From NCBI GenBank assembly GCA_025757645.1, contig CP107216.1:310001-374000 (forward strand): a stretch of DNA of 64,000 nt. The letters run 5' to 3'. A program made the position numbers and the translations under genes. Positions within the stretch are counted from its first letter, which is position 1. The number at the start of each line of letters is the position of its first letter. The notes under the pieces were generated by a model. That model worked only from the letters and a program-made list of their open reading frames with translations. It did not search any database and had not been told where the DNA came from. Below are positions 57,903 through 64,000 of the stretch, piece by piece. This stretch comes from Clostridiales bacterium. GTDB lineage: Bacteria; Bacillota; Clostridia; Oscillospirales; Oscillospiraceae.

Positions 57903-58274
57903 ATGCATGAGATCGGCGTCGTGCGCGCAATGCTCCGGACCGTTTCCGATTACGCGGCGGCAAAGGGCGTCAGCCGCGTCTCGGAGATCGTGGCCGACTG
58001 CGGCGAGCTCTCGCTCGTCATCCCGCAGTATGTCGAGCAGATCTATCCAACGGTCGTCAAGGGCACGCCGTTTGCAGACACGAAGCTCATCGTCAACATC
58101 GTGCCCGGCATGGCCGAGTGCGACGACTGCGACGAGATCTTCAATGTCATCGCGTGCAACGGGCATTGCCCAAACTGCAACAGCTTCAACAAAACGGTGC
58201 TGTCCGGCAGGGACTTCACCGTCCGGGAGATCCATGTCCCGGAAGAACGTAACCCCGGGTCTGTGGAGACCTAA
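57903..58274 (+). CDS. hypA: Second HypA-like metallochaperone (123 aa)
   Basis: MHEIGVVRAMLRTV at the N-terminus keeps the Met-His-Glu nickel ligands; a zinc ribbon is formed by CDDC (about residues 77-80) and CPNC (about 91-94). The C-terminal ten residues are extra. It lies 10 bp after the flavoprotein gene and 21 bp before the enoate-reductase-like gene on one transcript. No hydrogenase, urease or HypB gene is in this locus. It shares gene order logic with the mobile-element copy at 22,901-23,242 but is clearly diverged from it. Confidence 0.87.
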   Translation: MHEIGVVRAMLRTVSDYAAAKGVSRVSEIVADCGELSLVIPQYVEQIYPTVVKGTPFADTKLIVNIVPGMAECDDCDEIFNVIACNGHCPNCNSFNKTVLSGRDFTVREIHVPEERNPGSVET

Positions 58275-58295
58275 AACATAGAAGGAGCGTATTAC

Positions 58296-60374
58296 ATGAA
58301 CGAAAAGTACAACGCATTGTTCACCCCCTGGAAGATCGGCAATGTGGAGATCAAAAACCGCATTGTGCAGTGCTCCATGGGCGGCACGTCCCTGTTCGGC
58401 TGGATGGAGCCGAACCACTTTGACAAGGAAGCAGCCTACTTCCTGCTCAACCGCGCACAGGATGGCGTGGGTCTGATCCTGCCCGGTATGCAGTGCATCC
58501 GCGACCCGCTGGGCATCCCCGGCCGCAAGTGGCTGTACCAGAACGACCAGATGTTCAAGCAGCTCAAAGAGTACATGGTCGAGTTCCATAAGACGGGCGC
58601 GAAGCTGTTCATCCAGCTCGCTGCCGGCATGGGCCGCTCCATGGCCATCAACGGCTGGATGACGAAGCTGGCCAAGAACAACGTCCTCAACAAGATCGCC
58701 AGCCCCATCGTGGACGTGCAGTACATCTGCGCCTCCGCGTCCGAGGTTCCGAACCGCTGGAAGGAGGACGTCATGTCCCGCCCGCTGACGGTCAAGGAGA
58801 TCGAGGACATGGTCTACGCCTTCGGCCAGACCGCCAAGAAGCTGCGCGCCGCCGGCGTCGACGGTGTGGAGATCCACGCCGTGCACGAGGGCTACCTGCT
58901 CGACCAGTTCACCATGGCCAACTGGAACCACCGCACCGACAAATACGGCGGCTCGTTCGAGAACCGCTTCCGCTTCCCGGTCGAGATCGTGCAGGAGATC
59001 AAGCGTCAGGCCGGCTCCGACTTCCCGGTGTCGCTGCGCTACTCCGTCGTGTCCAAGACCAAGGCCTGGGGCAAGGGCGCCATGCCGTACGAGACCGACT
59101 TCGTCGAGTTCGGCCGCGATATGCCGGAGTCCGAGAAGGCCGTCAAGTACCTCGAGGACGCGGGCTACGATATGTTCAACTGCGACAACGGCACCTACGA
59201 TGCCTGGTACTGGGCACATCCGCCGCAGTACATGCCCGATAACTGCAACCTCGAGTATGTCGAGCACATCAAGCAGTTCACGAGCCGCCCGGTCGTCTGC
59301 GCCGGCCGCATGGACCCCGTGAAGGCCGCCGAAGAGATCGCCGCCGGCCGTCTCGACGCCGTGGCCATCGCGCGCCAGAACCTCGTCGACCACGAGTGGG
59401 TCCACAAGATCCTCAGCGGCCACGAGGATGAGATCAAGCCCTGCATCCGCTGCCACAACGGCTGCTTCAACATGTCGAAGTTCAAAGGCACCGCGAACCT
59501 CCAGAGCATGGACGACTCCCTGCACCTGGCCCGCTGCGCCCTGAACCCGACGACCATGCAGCACAACAAGTACAAGATCGTCCCGACCCGCCATCCGAAG
59601 AAGGTCGCCATCATCGGCGGCGGCATCGGCGGCATGGAGTGCGCGCTCGTGCTCAAGCAGCGCGGCCACACCCCGGTCATCTTTGAAAAGACCGGCGAGC
59701 TCGGCGGCCTGTTCCTCACCGCGTCCGCGATGAGCTTCAAGGAGAACGACAAGGAGCTCATCCGCTGGTACCTCAACGAGGTCGCCAAGGAGGGCATCGA
59801 CGTGCGCCTGAACACCGAGGTCACGGACGTGAACACCCTGCGCGGCTTTGACGAGATCATCGTCGCCAGCGGCTCCATCCCGCGCACCATGCCGTCCATC
59901 CCCGGCTTTGAGAAGACGCTCACGTTCACCGAGCTGCTCAAGGACAAGAAGGAAGTCGGCGACAAGGTCCTGTTCATCGGCGGCGGCCAGTCGTCCTGCG
60001 AAGCGGCGTATGACCTTGTCCTTCAGGGCAAGCACCCCATCATCGTCGAGTACGCGAACGACCTCGTCGCGGCACAGGCCACCTGCCTTGCCAACACCTC
60101 CTTCCTGCGTGACGCGATGGAGTACCACAAGGTCCCGACCTACCTCGAGTCCACCGTGACCGAGATCAAGGACAACGGTGTCACCGTCAAGAACGTCAAG
60201 ACCGGCGAGACCTTCTTCGTCGAGTGCGACAACGTCGTCAACGGCATCGGCTTTGTCCCGACTCCGGTCGGCGGCAAGGACAACAAGCAGGTCTTCCGCG
60301 TGGGCGACTGCGTTGCCATCGGCAACCTGCGCACCGTCATCTGGCGTGCCTGGGACGTCTGCATGAAGATCTGA
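58296..60374 (+). CDS. Enoate-reductase-like FMN/4Fe-4S/FAD enzyme (692 aa)
   Basis: Belongs to the 2-enoate reductase branch of the old-yellow-enzyme group (FldZ/EnoR-like): EIHAVHEGYLLDQF with both active-site His, NHRTDKYGGSFENRFRFP, and the NCDNGTYDAWYWAHPP segment that is typical of enoate reductases. 4Fe-4S cysteines occur in CIRCHNGCF...C (about 388-425), FAD loop AIIGGGIGGMECAL near 437 and NAD(P) loop FIGGGQSSCEAAY near 562. Members reduce the C=C bond of 2-enoates such as cinnamate with NADH, in amino-acid reductive fermentation. The actual substrate is unknown. Last gene of the TetR, flavoprotein, HypA operon, followed by a strong terminator. Confidence 0.88.
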   Translation: MNEKYNALFTPWKIGNVEIKNRIVQCSMGGTSLFGWMEPNHFDKEAAYFLLNRAQDGVGLILPGMQCIRDPLGIPGRKWLYQNDQMFKQLKEYMVEFHKTGAKLFIQLAAGMGRSMAINGWMTKLAKNNVLNKIASPIVDVQYICASASEVPNRWKEDVMSRPLTVKEIEDMVYAFGQTAKKLRAAGVDGVEIHAVHEGYLLDQFTMANWNHRTDKYGGSFENRFRFPVEIVQEIKRQAGSDFPVSLRYSVVSKTKAWGKGAMPYETDFVEFGRDMPESEKAVKYLEDAGYDMFNCDNGTYDAWYWAHPPQYMPDNCNLEYVEHIKQFTSRPVVCAGRMDPVKAAEEIAAGRLDAVAIARQNLVDHEWVHKILSGHEDEIKPCIRCHNGCFNMSKFKGTANLQSMDDSLHLARCALNPTTMQHNKYKIVPTRHPKKVAIIGGGIGGMECALVLKQRGHTPVIFEKTGELGGLFLTASAMSFKENDKELIRWYLNEVAKEGIDVRLNTEVTDVNTLRGFDEIIVASGSIPRTMPSIPGFEKTLTFTELLKDKKEVGDKVLFIGGGQSSCEAAYDLVLQGKHPIIVEYANDLVAAQATCLANTSFLRDAMEYHKVPTYLESTVTEIKDNGVTVKNVKTGETFFVECDNVVNGIGFVPTPVGGKDNKQVFRVGDCVAIGNLRTVIWRAWDVCMKI

Positions 60375-60394
60375 TCCCATCCCTACAAACGCGA

Positions 60395-60426
60395 AACTCC
60401 CTCCGGTTTTCCGGAGGGAGTTTTTT
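60395..60426 (+). terminator. Intrinsic terminator of the enoate reductase operon
   Basis: AACTCCCTCCGG (60,395-60,406) pairs perfectly with CCGGAGGGAGTT (60,411-60,422), followed by TTTT. Confidence 0.93.
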
Positions 60427-60461
60427 GCTGTCAGAAAAGAATGCTTTTGGGCAAAGAAATC

Positions 60462-60490
60462 GCCCCCGAGAGCCAAAGGCTCTCGGGGGC
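60462..60490 (-). terminator. Hairpin after the phosphodiesterase gene
   Basis: GCCCCCGAGAGCC (60,462-60,474) pairs with GGCTCTCGGGGGC (60,478-60,490) across AAA, 36 bp after the minus-strand TRAP/phosphodiesterase operon. Confidence 0.75.
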
Positions 60491-60525
60491 GTCGTCTCTT
60501 TATCTGACTATTTGCCGCGTCCGGC

Positions 60526-61263
60526 TCACTCGCCCTGCGCGAGCAGCCAGCCGCTCGCCACGCCGGGGTAGTTCGTGATGATGCCCTCGCAGCCCCAGCG
60601 GTGGAGCTGCTCCAGACCCGCCATGTCGTTGACGGTCCAGACGTTCATCTTCACGCCGTGCTCCTTGCAGTCGCGCACGTTCTCATCCGTGAGCAGCTCG
60701 ATCGGCGGGTGGTAGCAGGCGAAGCCCGCCTGCTCGCAGTAGTAGCCGGGGAAGCCGCCGATGCTGTCCTCGAGCACGAGCGCGCCGACTTCGACCGCGT
60801 TGCCGCTGATCTCGAGGATGCGGCGCAGCGAGAAGTGGTTGAACGACGAGAACATGACCTTGTGCTCCAGACCGTAGCGCTCGATGGTGGCCCAGATCTT
60901 GCGCTCGATGTCATGATAGTAGATCTTGTCGGTCTTGATCTCGATGTTGTGCCCGACGCTCTCGCCGGACGCCCACTCGCAATACTCGTCGAATGACGGG
61001 ATGCGCTCGGGGGCGTACTTGCCCGCGAAGCGCGCAGCGGCGTTGACCTGCCGCAGCTCGTCAAACGTATGCTCGCAGATGCGGCCGGTGCCGTCGGTCG
61101 TGCGCTCCAGGCGCTCGTCGTGGATGACGACGAGGCGGCCGTCGCGCGTCTCATGCACGTCCATCTCGATCGCGTCGCAGCCGACCTTGACCGCCTCGCG
61201 GAACGAGAGCATCGTGTTTTCCGGATAAGCACCGCTGTAGCCGCGGTGTGCCATAACTTTCAT
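60526..61263 (-). CDS. Glycerophosphodiester phosphodiesterase (245 aa)
   Basis: GDPD-family TIM barrel: MAHRGYSGAYPENTMLSF with the catalytic His-Arg and Glu near the start, EMDVHETRDGRLVVIHDERLERTT (metal-binding Glu, Asp and catalytic His), EIKT near residue 108 and NVWTVND near 207. It cleaves glycerophosphodiesters to glycerol 3-phosphate and an alcohol. There is no signal peptide, so the enzyme is cytoplasmic. It is the last gene of the TRAP transporter operon, 13 bp after dctM, which suggests that the transporter imports its substrate or a related compound. Confidence 0.92.
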   Translation of the reverse strand: MKVMAHRGYSGAYPENTMLSFREAVKVGCDAIEMDVHETRDGRLVVIHDERLERTTDGTGRICEHTFDELRQVNAAARFAGKYAPERIPSFDEYCEWASGESVGHNIEIKTDKIYYHDIERKIWATIERYGLEHKVMFSSFNHFSLRRILEISGNAVEVGALVLEDSIGGFPGYYCEQAGFACYHPPIELLTDENVRDCKEHGVKMNVWTVNDMAGLEQLHRWGCEGIITNYPGVASGWLLAQGE

Positions 61264-61276
61264 GCAATTGTCTCCC

Positions 61277-62572
61277 TTAATAAATGAGATTCGGTATCAG
61301 CAGCGAGATACCGGGGATATACGTCAGCAGCAGCAGCGCGATGAGCAGCGCGATGATAAACGGCACGCACTCTTTGATAAATTCCTGCATCTTGCAGTCC
61401 GTGATGGACACGCAGGTGAACATCATCGAGCCGAACGGCGGGGTCAGGCCGCCGATCATGATGTTGACGTTGCACACGATGCCGAAGTGCACCAGGTCGA
61501 TGCCGGCCGCCTTCACGATCGGCACCATGAGCGGGGCGAGGATGATGAGCGCCGCGCCGCCCTCGAGGAACATGCCGACGATGAGCAGCACAACGTTCAT
61601 GACCAGCAGCACGAGGAACTTGTTGCTGGCAAAGCTCGTCACGGCGTTGAGCAGCATGGTGGGGATGTTCTCCCAGTTGAGGTAGTAGCCGAACACGGTC
61701 GCCGACACGATGATGAGCATGACGGTGGCGGTGCCGGAGATGGTCTCGCGCAGGATGGGGATAAAGTGCTCCTTTTTCAGGCCCTTGTAGACGAACTTGC
61801 CCACGATCAGGCAGTAGAGCACGCCCACACCGCCGGCTTCCGTCGGCGTGAAGATGCCGAAGCGCATGCCCATGATGATGCCCAGCGGGAAAAACAGCGC
61901 CCAGAAAGACTTGAGCGCCTGCCGGCCGATCTCGCCGAGCGTTGCGCGGCGGGGGCGGGACGGCGCGTAGCCGCGCTTTTTGGAGATGAGCGCCACGGCG
62001 ATCATCAGCGCCACAGCCATAAGCAGACCGGGGACGTAGCCGGCAGCAAAGAGCTGACCGACGGATGCGCCGGCGATCAGACCGTAGACGATGAGGTTGA
62101 TCCCGGGCGGGATGATGGGCGTGACGCACGAGGACGCCGCCGTGATCGCGGCGGAAAAGCCCTTGCCGTAGCCGCGCTTTTCCATCTCGGGCACGAGCAG
62201 CTTGCACTCCATGGCGGCGTCGGCGTTGGCCGAGCCGGAGCATCCGCCCATGAGCATGCTCAGCAGGACGTTGATCTGCGCCAGACCGCCGCGCATATGA
62301 CCGGTGAGCGCGTCGGCAAAGTCCATGAGCCGCGCGCTGATGCCGCCGTAGTTCATGATCGACCCGCACATGATGAAAAACGGGATCGCAAGGAACGGGA
62401 ACGACTGCGTGGCCGTGACGAATTTCTGCATCAGCAGGTACGGCATCGTCGTCGTGTCAATAAAGCCAAAGTAGGTCAGCGCCGCGGCAAAGAGCGCGTA
62501 GGCGATCGGGATGCCCGTGAAGTACAGCACAAGCGCGATGATGATCGGCAGGATGGAGAGGAACGTGCTCAT
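61277..62572 (-). CDS. dctM: TRAP transporter large permease subunit DctM-like (431 aa)
   Basis: About 12 membrane helices with the DctM signatures GGCSGSANADAAMECKLLVPEM, ASSCVTPIIPPGINLIVYG and TPTEAGGVGVLYCLIVGKF. It forms the Na+-driven transport path for an acidic solute delivered by the binding protein. It overlaps dctQ by 4 bp (ATGA). The substrate is not evident; the phosphodiesterase gene next to it is unusual for TRAP operons. Confidence 0.93.
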   Translation of the reverse strand: MSTFLSILPIIIALVLYFTGIPIAYALFAAALTYFGFIDTTTMPYLLMQKFVTATQSFPFLAIPFFIMCGSIMNYGGISARLMDFADALTGHMRGGLAQINVLLSMLMGGCSGSANADAAMECKLLVPEMEKRGYGKGFSAAITAASSCVTPIIPPGINLIVYGLIAGASVGQLFAAGYVPGLLMAVALMIAVALISKKRGYAPSRPRRATLGEIGRQALKSFWALFFPLGIIMGMRFGIFTPTEAGGVGVLYCLIVGKFVYKGLKKEHFIPILRETISGTATVMLIIVSATVFGYYLNWENIPTMLLNAVTSFASNKFLVLLVMNVVLLIVGMFLEGGAALIILAPLMVPIVKAAGIDLVHFGIVCNVNIMIGGLTPPFGSMMFTCVSITDCKMQEFIKECVPFIIALLIALLLLTYIPGISLLIPNLIY

Positions 62573-63051
62573 GCGTCCACCTCCCCGTCGAGGCTGCTGC
62601 TGCGCTTGAGGTCTTTGACGAAAAAGACGAGCGAGTAGATCGTCATCAGGCCGAAGCCGATGACCAGCGCCGTGCTGACCACGGAGGACGGCAGCTTTGT
62701 GATCGGCATGCGCTTGATCCAGGACGACTGGATAAACTGCACGCTGAGCACCGTGATGTAGCCGTTGATGATCACGAGCAGGGCGTTGGTGATCAGATGC
62801 ACGACCCTGCGCGCGCCGGCCGGCAGCCGCTCCACGAGCAGATCGACGCCGACGTGCTGGTGCTTGCGGTAGGCATAGGCCGCGCCGATGAACACCGAGT
62901 ACACGAAGCAGGAGGTGGCGATCTCCTCGCTCCAGATGATGATATAGTTAAACAGTTTTCGCGTGATCACGTTGACGATGACGAGCAGGATCGTTACGAT
63001 CATCATCGCGCCCGCGATGACCCCGTCAAAATTTTTCAGTAGATTTTTCAA
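62569..63051 (-). CDS. dctQ: TRAP transporter small permease subunit DctQ-like (160 aa)
   Basis: Four predicted helices and the DctQ pattern (NVITRKLFNYIIIWSEEIATSCFVYSVFIGAAYAYRKHQHVGVD). The start appears to be TTG 63,051; no in-frame ATG lies nearby upstream. It stabilises the DctM partner in the membrane. It is separated from the binding protein gene by a 120-bp gap with a hairpin. Confidence 0.9.
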   Translation of the reverse strand: MKNLLKNFDGVIAGAMMIVTILLVIVNVITRKLFNYIIIWSEEIATSCFVYSVFIGAAYAYRKHQHVGVDLLVERLPAGARRVVHLITNALLVIINGYITVLSVQFIQSSWIKRMPITKLPSSVVSTALVIGFGLMTIYSLVFFVKDLKRSSSLDGEVDA

Positions 63052-63090
63052 ATTCGCATAACCCTCTGCTTTCTGTGGCTTTGCTCAGCA

Positions 63091-63129
63091 ATGCCGGGTG
63101 TCCGGCAGCATGTGCGGGACACCCGGCAT
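63091..63129 (-). terminator. Intercistronic hairpin between dctP and dctQ
   Basis: ATGCCGGGTGTCC (63,091-63,103) pairs with GGACACCCGGCAT (63,117-63,129) with a 13-nt loop and no long T-run on the minus strand. Likely partial termination or mRNA protection that keeps the binding protein in excess over the membrane subunits. Confidence 0.6.
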
Positions 63130-63173
63130 AAAAGCCGGTATGAGGCTTCCGACCGTCCGTCAGCGCGCAGCGC

Positions 63174-64000
63174 TCACTTGTTGGCCTGGCGGTACTGGGC
63201 GAGGATGGCCTGCGCCTGCTCAAAGAAGCCGGCGGTCACGCCGTCCTCTTTGACCATGCGGTCATACTCCGGCTGCACAGCGGCGCGGAACGCATCGACG
63301 TCAACCTCGTTGAACGAGCAGCCCTGCTCCTTCTCGAGCTTGGCCTTCGTCTCGTCGAAGGAGGCGTTGGTGAAGTCGGTGAGCTCCTTAGCGCCCTTGG
63401 TGAACTCTTCCTGGATGATGGTGCGGTACTCTTCCGGGATGCTGTTCCAGACCTTGGTGCTGATGTAGGCGCCGCAGGTGCCGACGAGGTGGTTGGTCAG
63501 GGACATGTTCTTGCACACTTCGGAGCTGCCGTTGGTGGAGTAAGCGTTCATGTTGCCTTCCAGACCGTCAATGACGCCCTGCTGCACGGCAGAGATCGTC
63601 TCGGAGAACGGCATGCCGGTGGGCGTGGCGCCCATGGCCGTGAGGCAGTTGATGTACATGGAGCTGTTGGGCACGCGGATCTTCATGCCCTTGAGGTCAG
63701 CGGGGGTCTTGATGACCTTGTTGGTCTGCAGGCAGCGCATGCCGACGTTGAAGTCGAGCGCGAGCACGTGGATGCCGTAGTTATCTTCGAGCTTCTGGCA
63801 CATATTCTTTACCAGATCGGACTGGCAGACGTAGGAGTACTCGTCGATGCTGTTGTACATCATGGGGCCGATGAGTGCTTCAAAGTCGATGTCGTAGTCG
63901 GCGAGGTAGGAGGGGTCTTCGCAGGCGATCCAGTCGGCGCCGTTGACGACCTGCTCGATGTTGTCCTTATAGACGGCGAGCTGGCTGGAGTCGTAGCACT
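63174..64000 (-). CDS. dctP: TRAP transporter solute-binding protein DctP-like, 5' part beyond the window
   Basis: The frame is open to the right edge (275 codons present); signal peptide and N-terminal lobe are missing from view. Family features are ADLKGMKIRVPNSSMYINCLTAMGATPTGMPFSETISAVQQGVIDGLEGN, with the conserved Arg (KIRVP) that binds the substrate carboxylate. It delivers an organic acid to DctQM. It is first in the operon with dctQ, dctM and the phosphodiesterase gene. Confidence 0.92.
   Translation of the reverse strand, partial: CYDSSQLAVYKDNIEQVVNGADWIACEDPSYLADYDIDFEALIGPMMYNSIDEYSYVCQSDLVKNMCQKLEDNYGIHVLALDFNVGMRCLQTNKVIKTPADLKGMKIRVPNSSMYINCLTAMGATPTGMPFSETISAVQQGVIDGLEGNMNAYSTNGSSEVCKNMSLTNHLVGTCGAYISTKVWNSIPEEYRTIIQEEFTKGAKELTDFTNASFDETKAKLEKEQGCSFNEVDVDAFRAAVQPEYDRMVKEDGVTAGFFEQAQAILAQYRQANK

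Noticed and set aside
54713..57904. Long minus-strand open frame opposite the TetR and flavoprotein genes
   Set aside because: Antisense to well-supported genes, no start signal, low-complexity Ala/Arg/Asp/Gly composition.
1..64000. CRISPR arrays, complete prophage, or NRPS/PKS cluster
   Set aside because: No regular repeat-spacer pattern, no capsid, portal, terminase or tail genes and no adenylation or ketosynthase domains were seen on either strand.
36412..64000. Right half as part of the mobile island
   Set aside because: It encodes core metabolism in tight operons with uniform GC-rich composition and no integration or transfer genes, so chromosomal origin is the better reading.

Overview
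The window looks like a gut Firmicute of the class Clostridia, most likely an Oscillospiraceae-type genome. This rests on gene content: Tn1549/Tn4451-like mobilisation genes, a Re-type citrate synthase operon, a pyrK/pyrD type 1B pyrimidine operon, enoate-reductase-like flavoenzymes and a TRAP transporter. The species call is inference. By eye, base composition changes sharply near 35.6-35.9 kb: the left part is mixed and in places AT-rich, and the right part is strongly GC-rich.

Positions 1-35.6 kb form a composite mobile region. The first 10.9 kb are the right-hand end of an ICE-like element (element A) that continues off the left edge. It carries chained accessory genes, a large LPxTG-type thioester/Cna-B surface adhesin, a lipoprotein, ParA/ParB and a double-HTH terminal protein. 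From 10,928 to 35,584 lies what I interpret as a second, mobilisable element (element B, about 24.7 kb). It is bounded by the direct repeat AAGACTCGAAAT and abuts the 3' half of a disrupted chromosomal tRNA-Ser(CGA) at 35,573-35,632. Element B carries its own complete tRNA-Ser(CGA), a tyrosine recombinase, a small HTH protein, an orphan ParB, a MOBP-type relaxase, MobC, a RepA-like ATPase, TnpV and cargo. The cargo is a MarR/MATE efflux pair and two redox operons, each next to a TetR regulator. One operon is Fe-S protein, flavin reductase, iron alcohol dehydrogenase, HypA, HypB. The other is two short-chain dehydrogenases and a flavin reductase. A RhuM-family protein and a paralogue of element A's double-HTH protein close the element.

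From 35.6 to 64 kb the sequence looks like core chromosome. It holds two decayed membrane-protein fragments, then an eight-gene pyrimidine operon on the minus strand (pyrC, carB, pyrK, pyrD, pyrF, pyrE, pyrB, pyrI; no carA). A minus-strand operon for the oxidative branch of the TCA cycle follows (Re-citrate synthase, GntR regulator, aconitase, isocitrate dehydrogenase). Next come a second MarR/MATE pair, a sodium:neurotransmitter-type symporter behind a leader with two intrinsic terminators, a TetR-headed locus (multi-cluster Fe-S flavoprotein, HypA, enoate-reductase-like enzyme), a glycerophosphodiester phosphodiesterase and a TRAP transporter whose binding protein runs off the right edge.

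The most interesting signal is that the same set of parts (TetR regulator, 4Fe-4S electron-transfer protein, HypA-like metallochaperone, old-yellow-enzyme-type reductase) occurs twice, once on the mobile element (22.2-28.4 kb) and once on the chromosome (54.7-60.4 kb). No hydrogenase structural gene is near either copy. This suggests an undescribed HypA-associated reductive pathway. The second strong signal is the element architecture: integration into the anticodon loop of a tRNA-Ser(CGA) by an element that carries a replacement tRNA-Ser(CGA).
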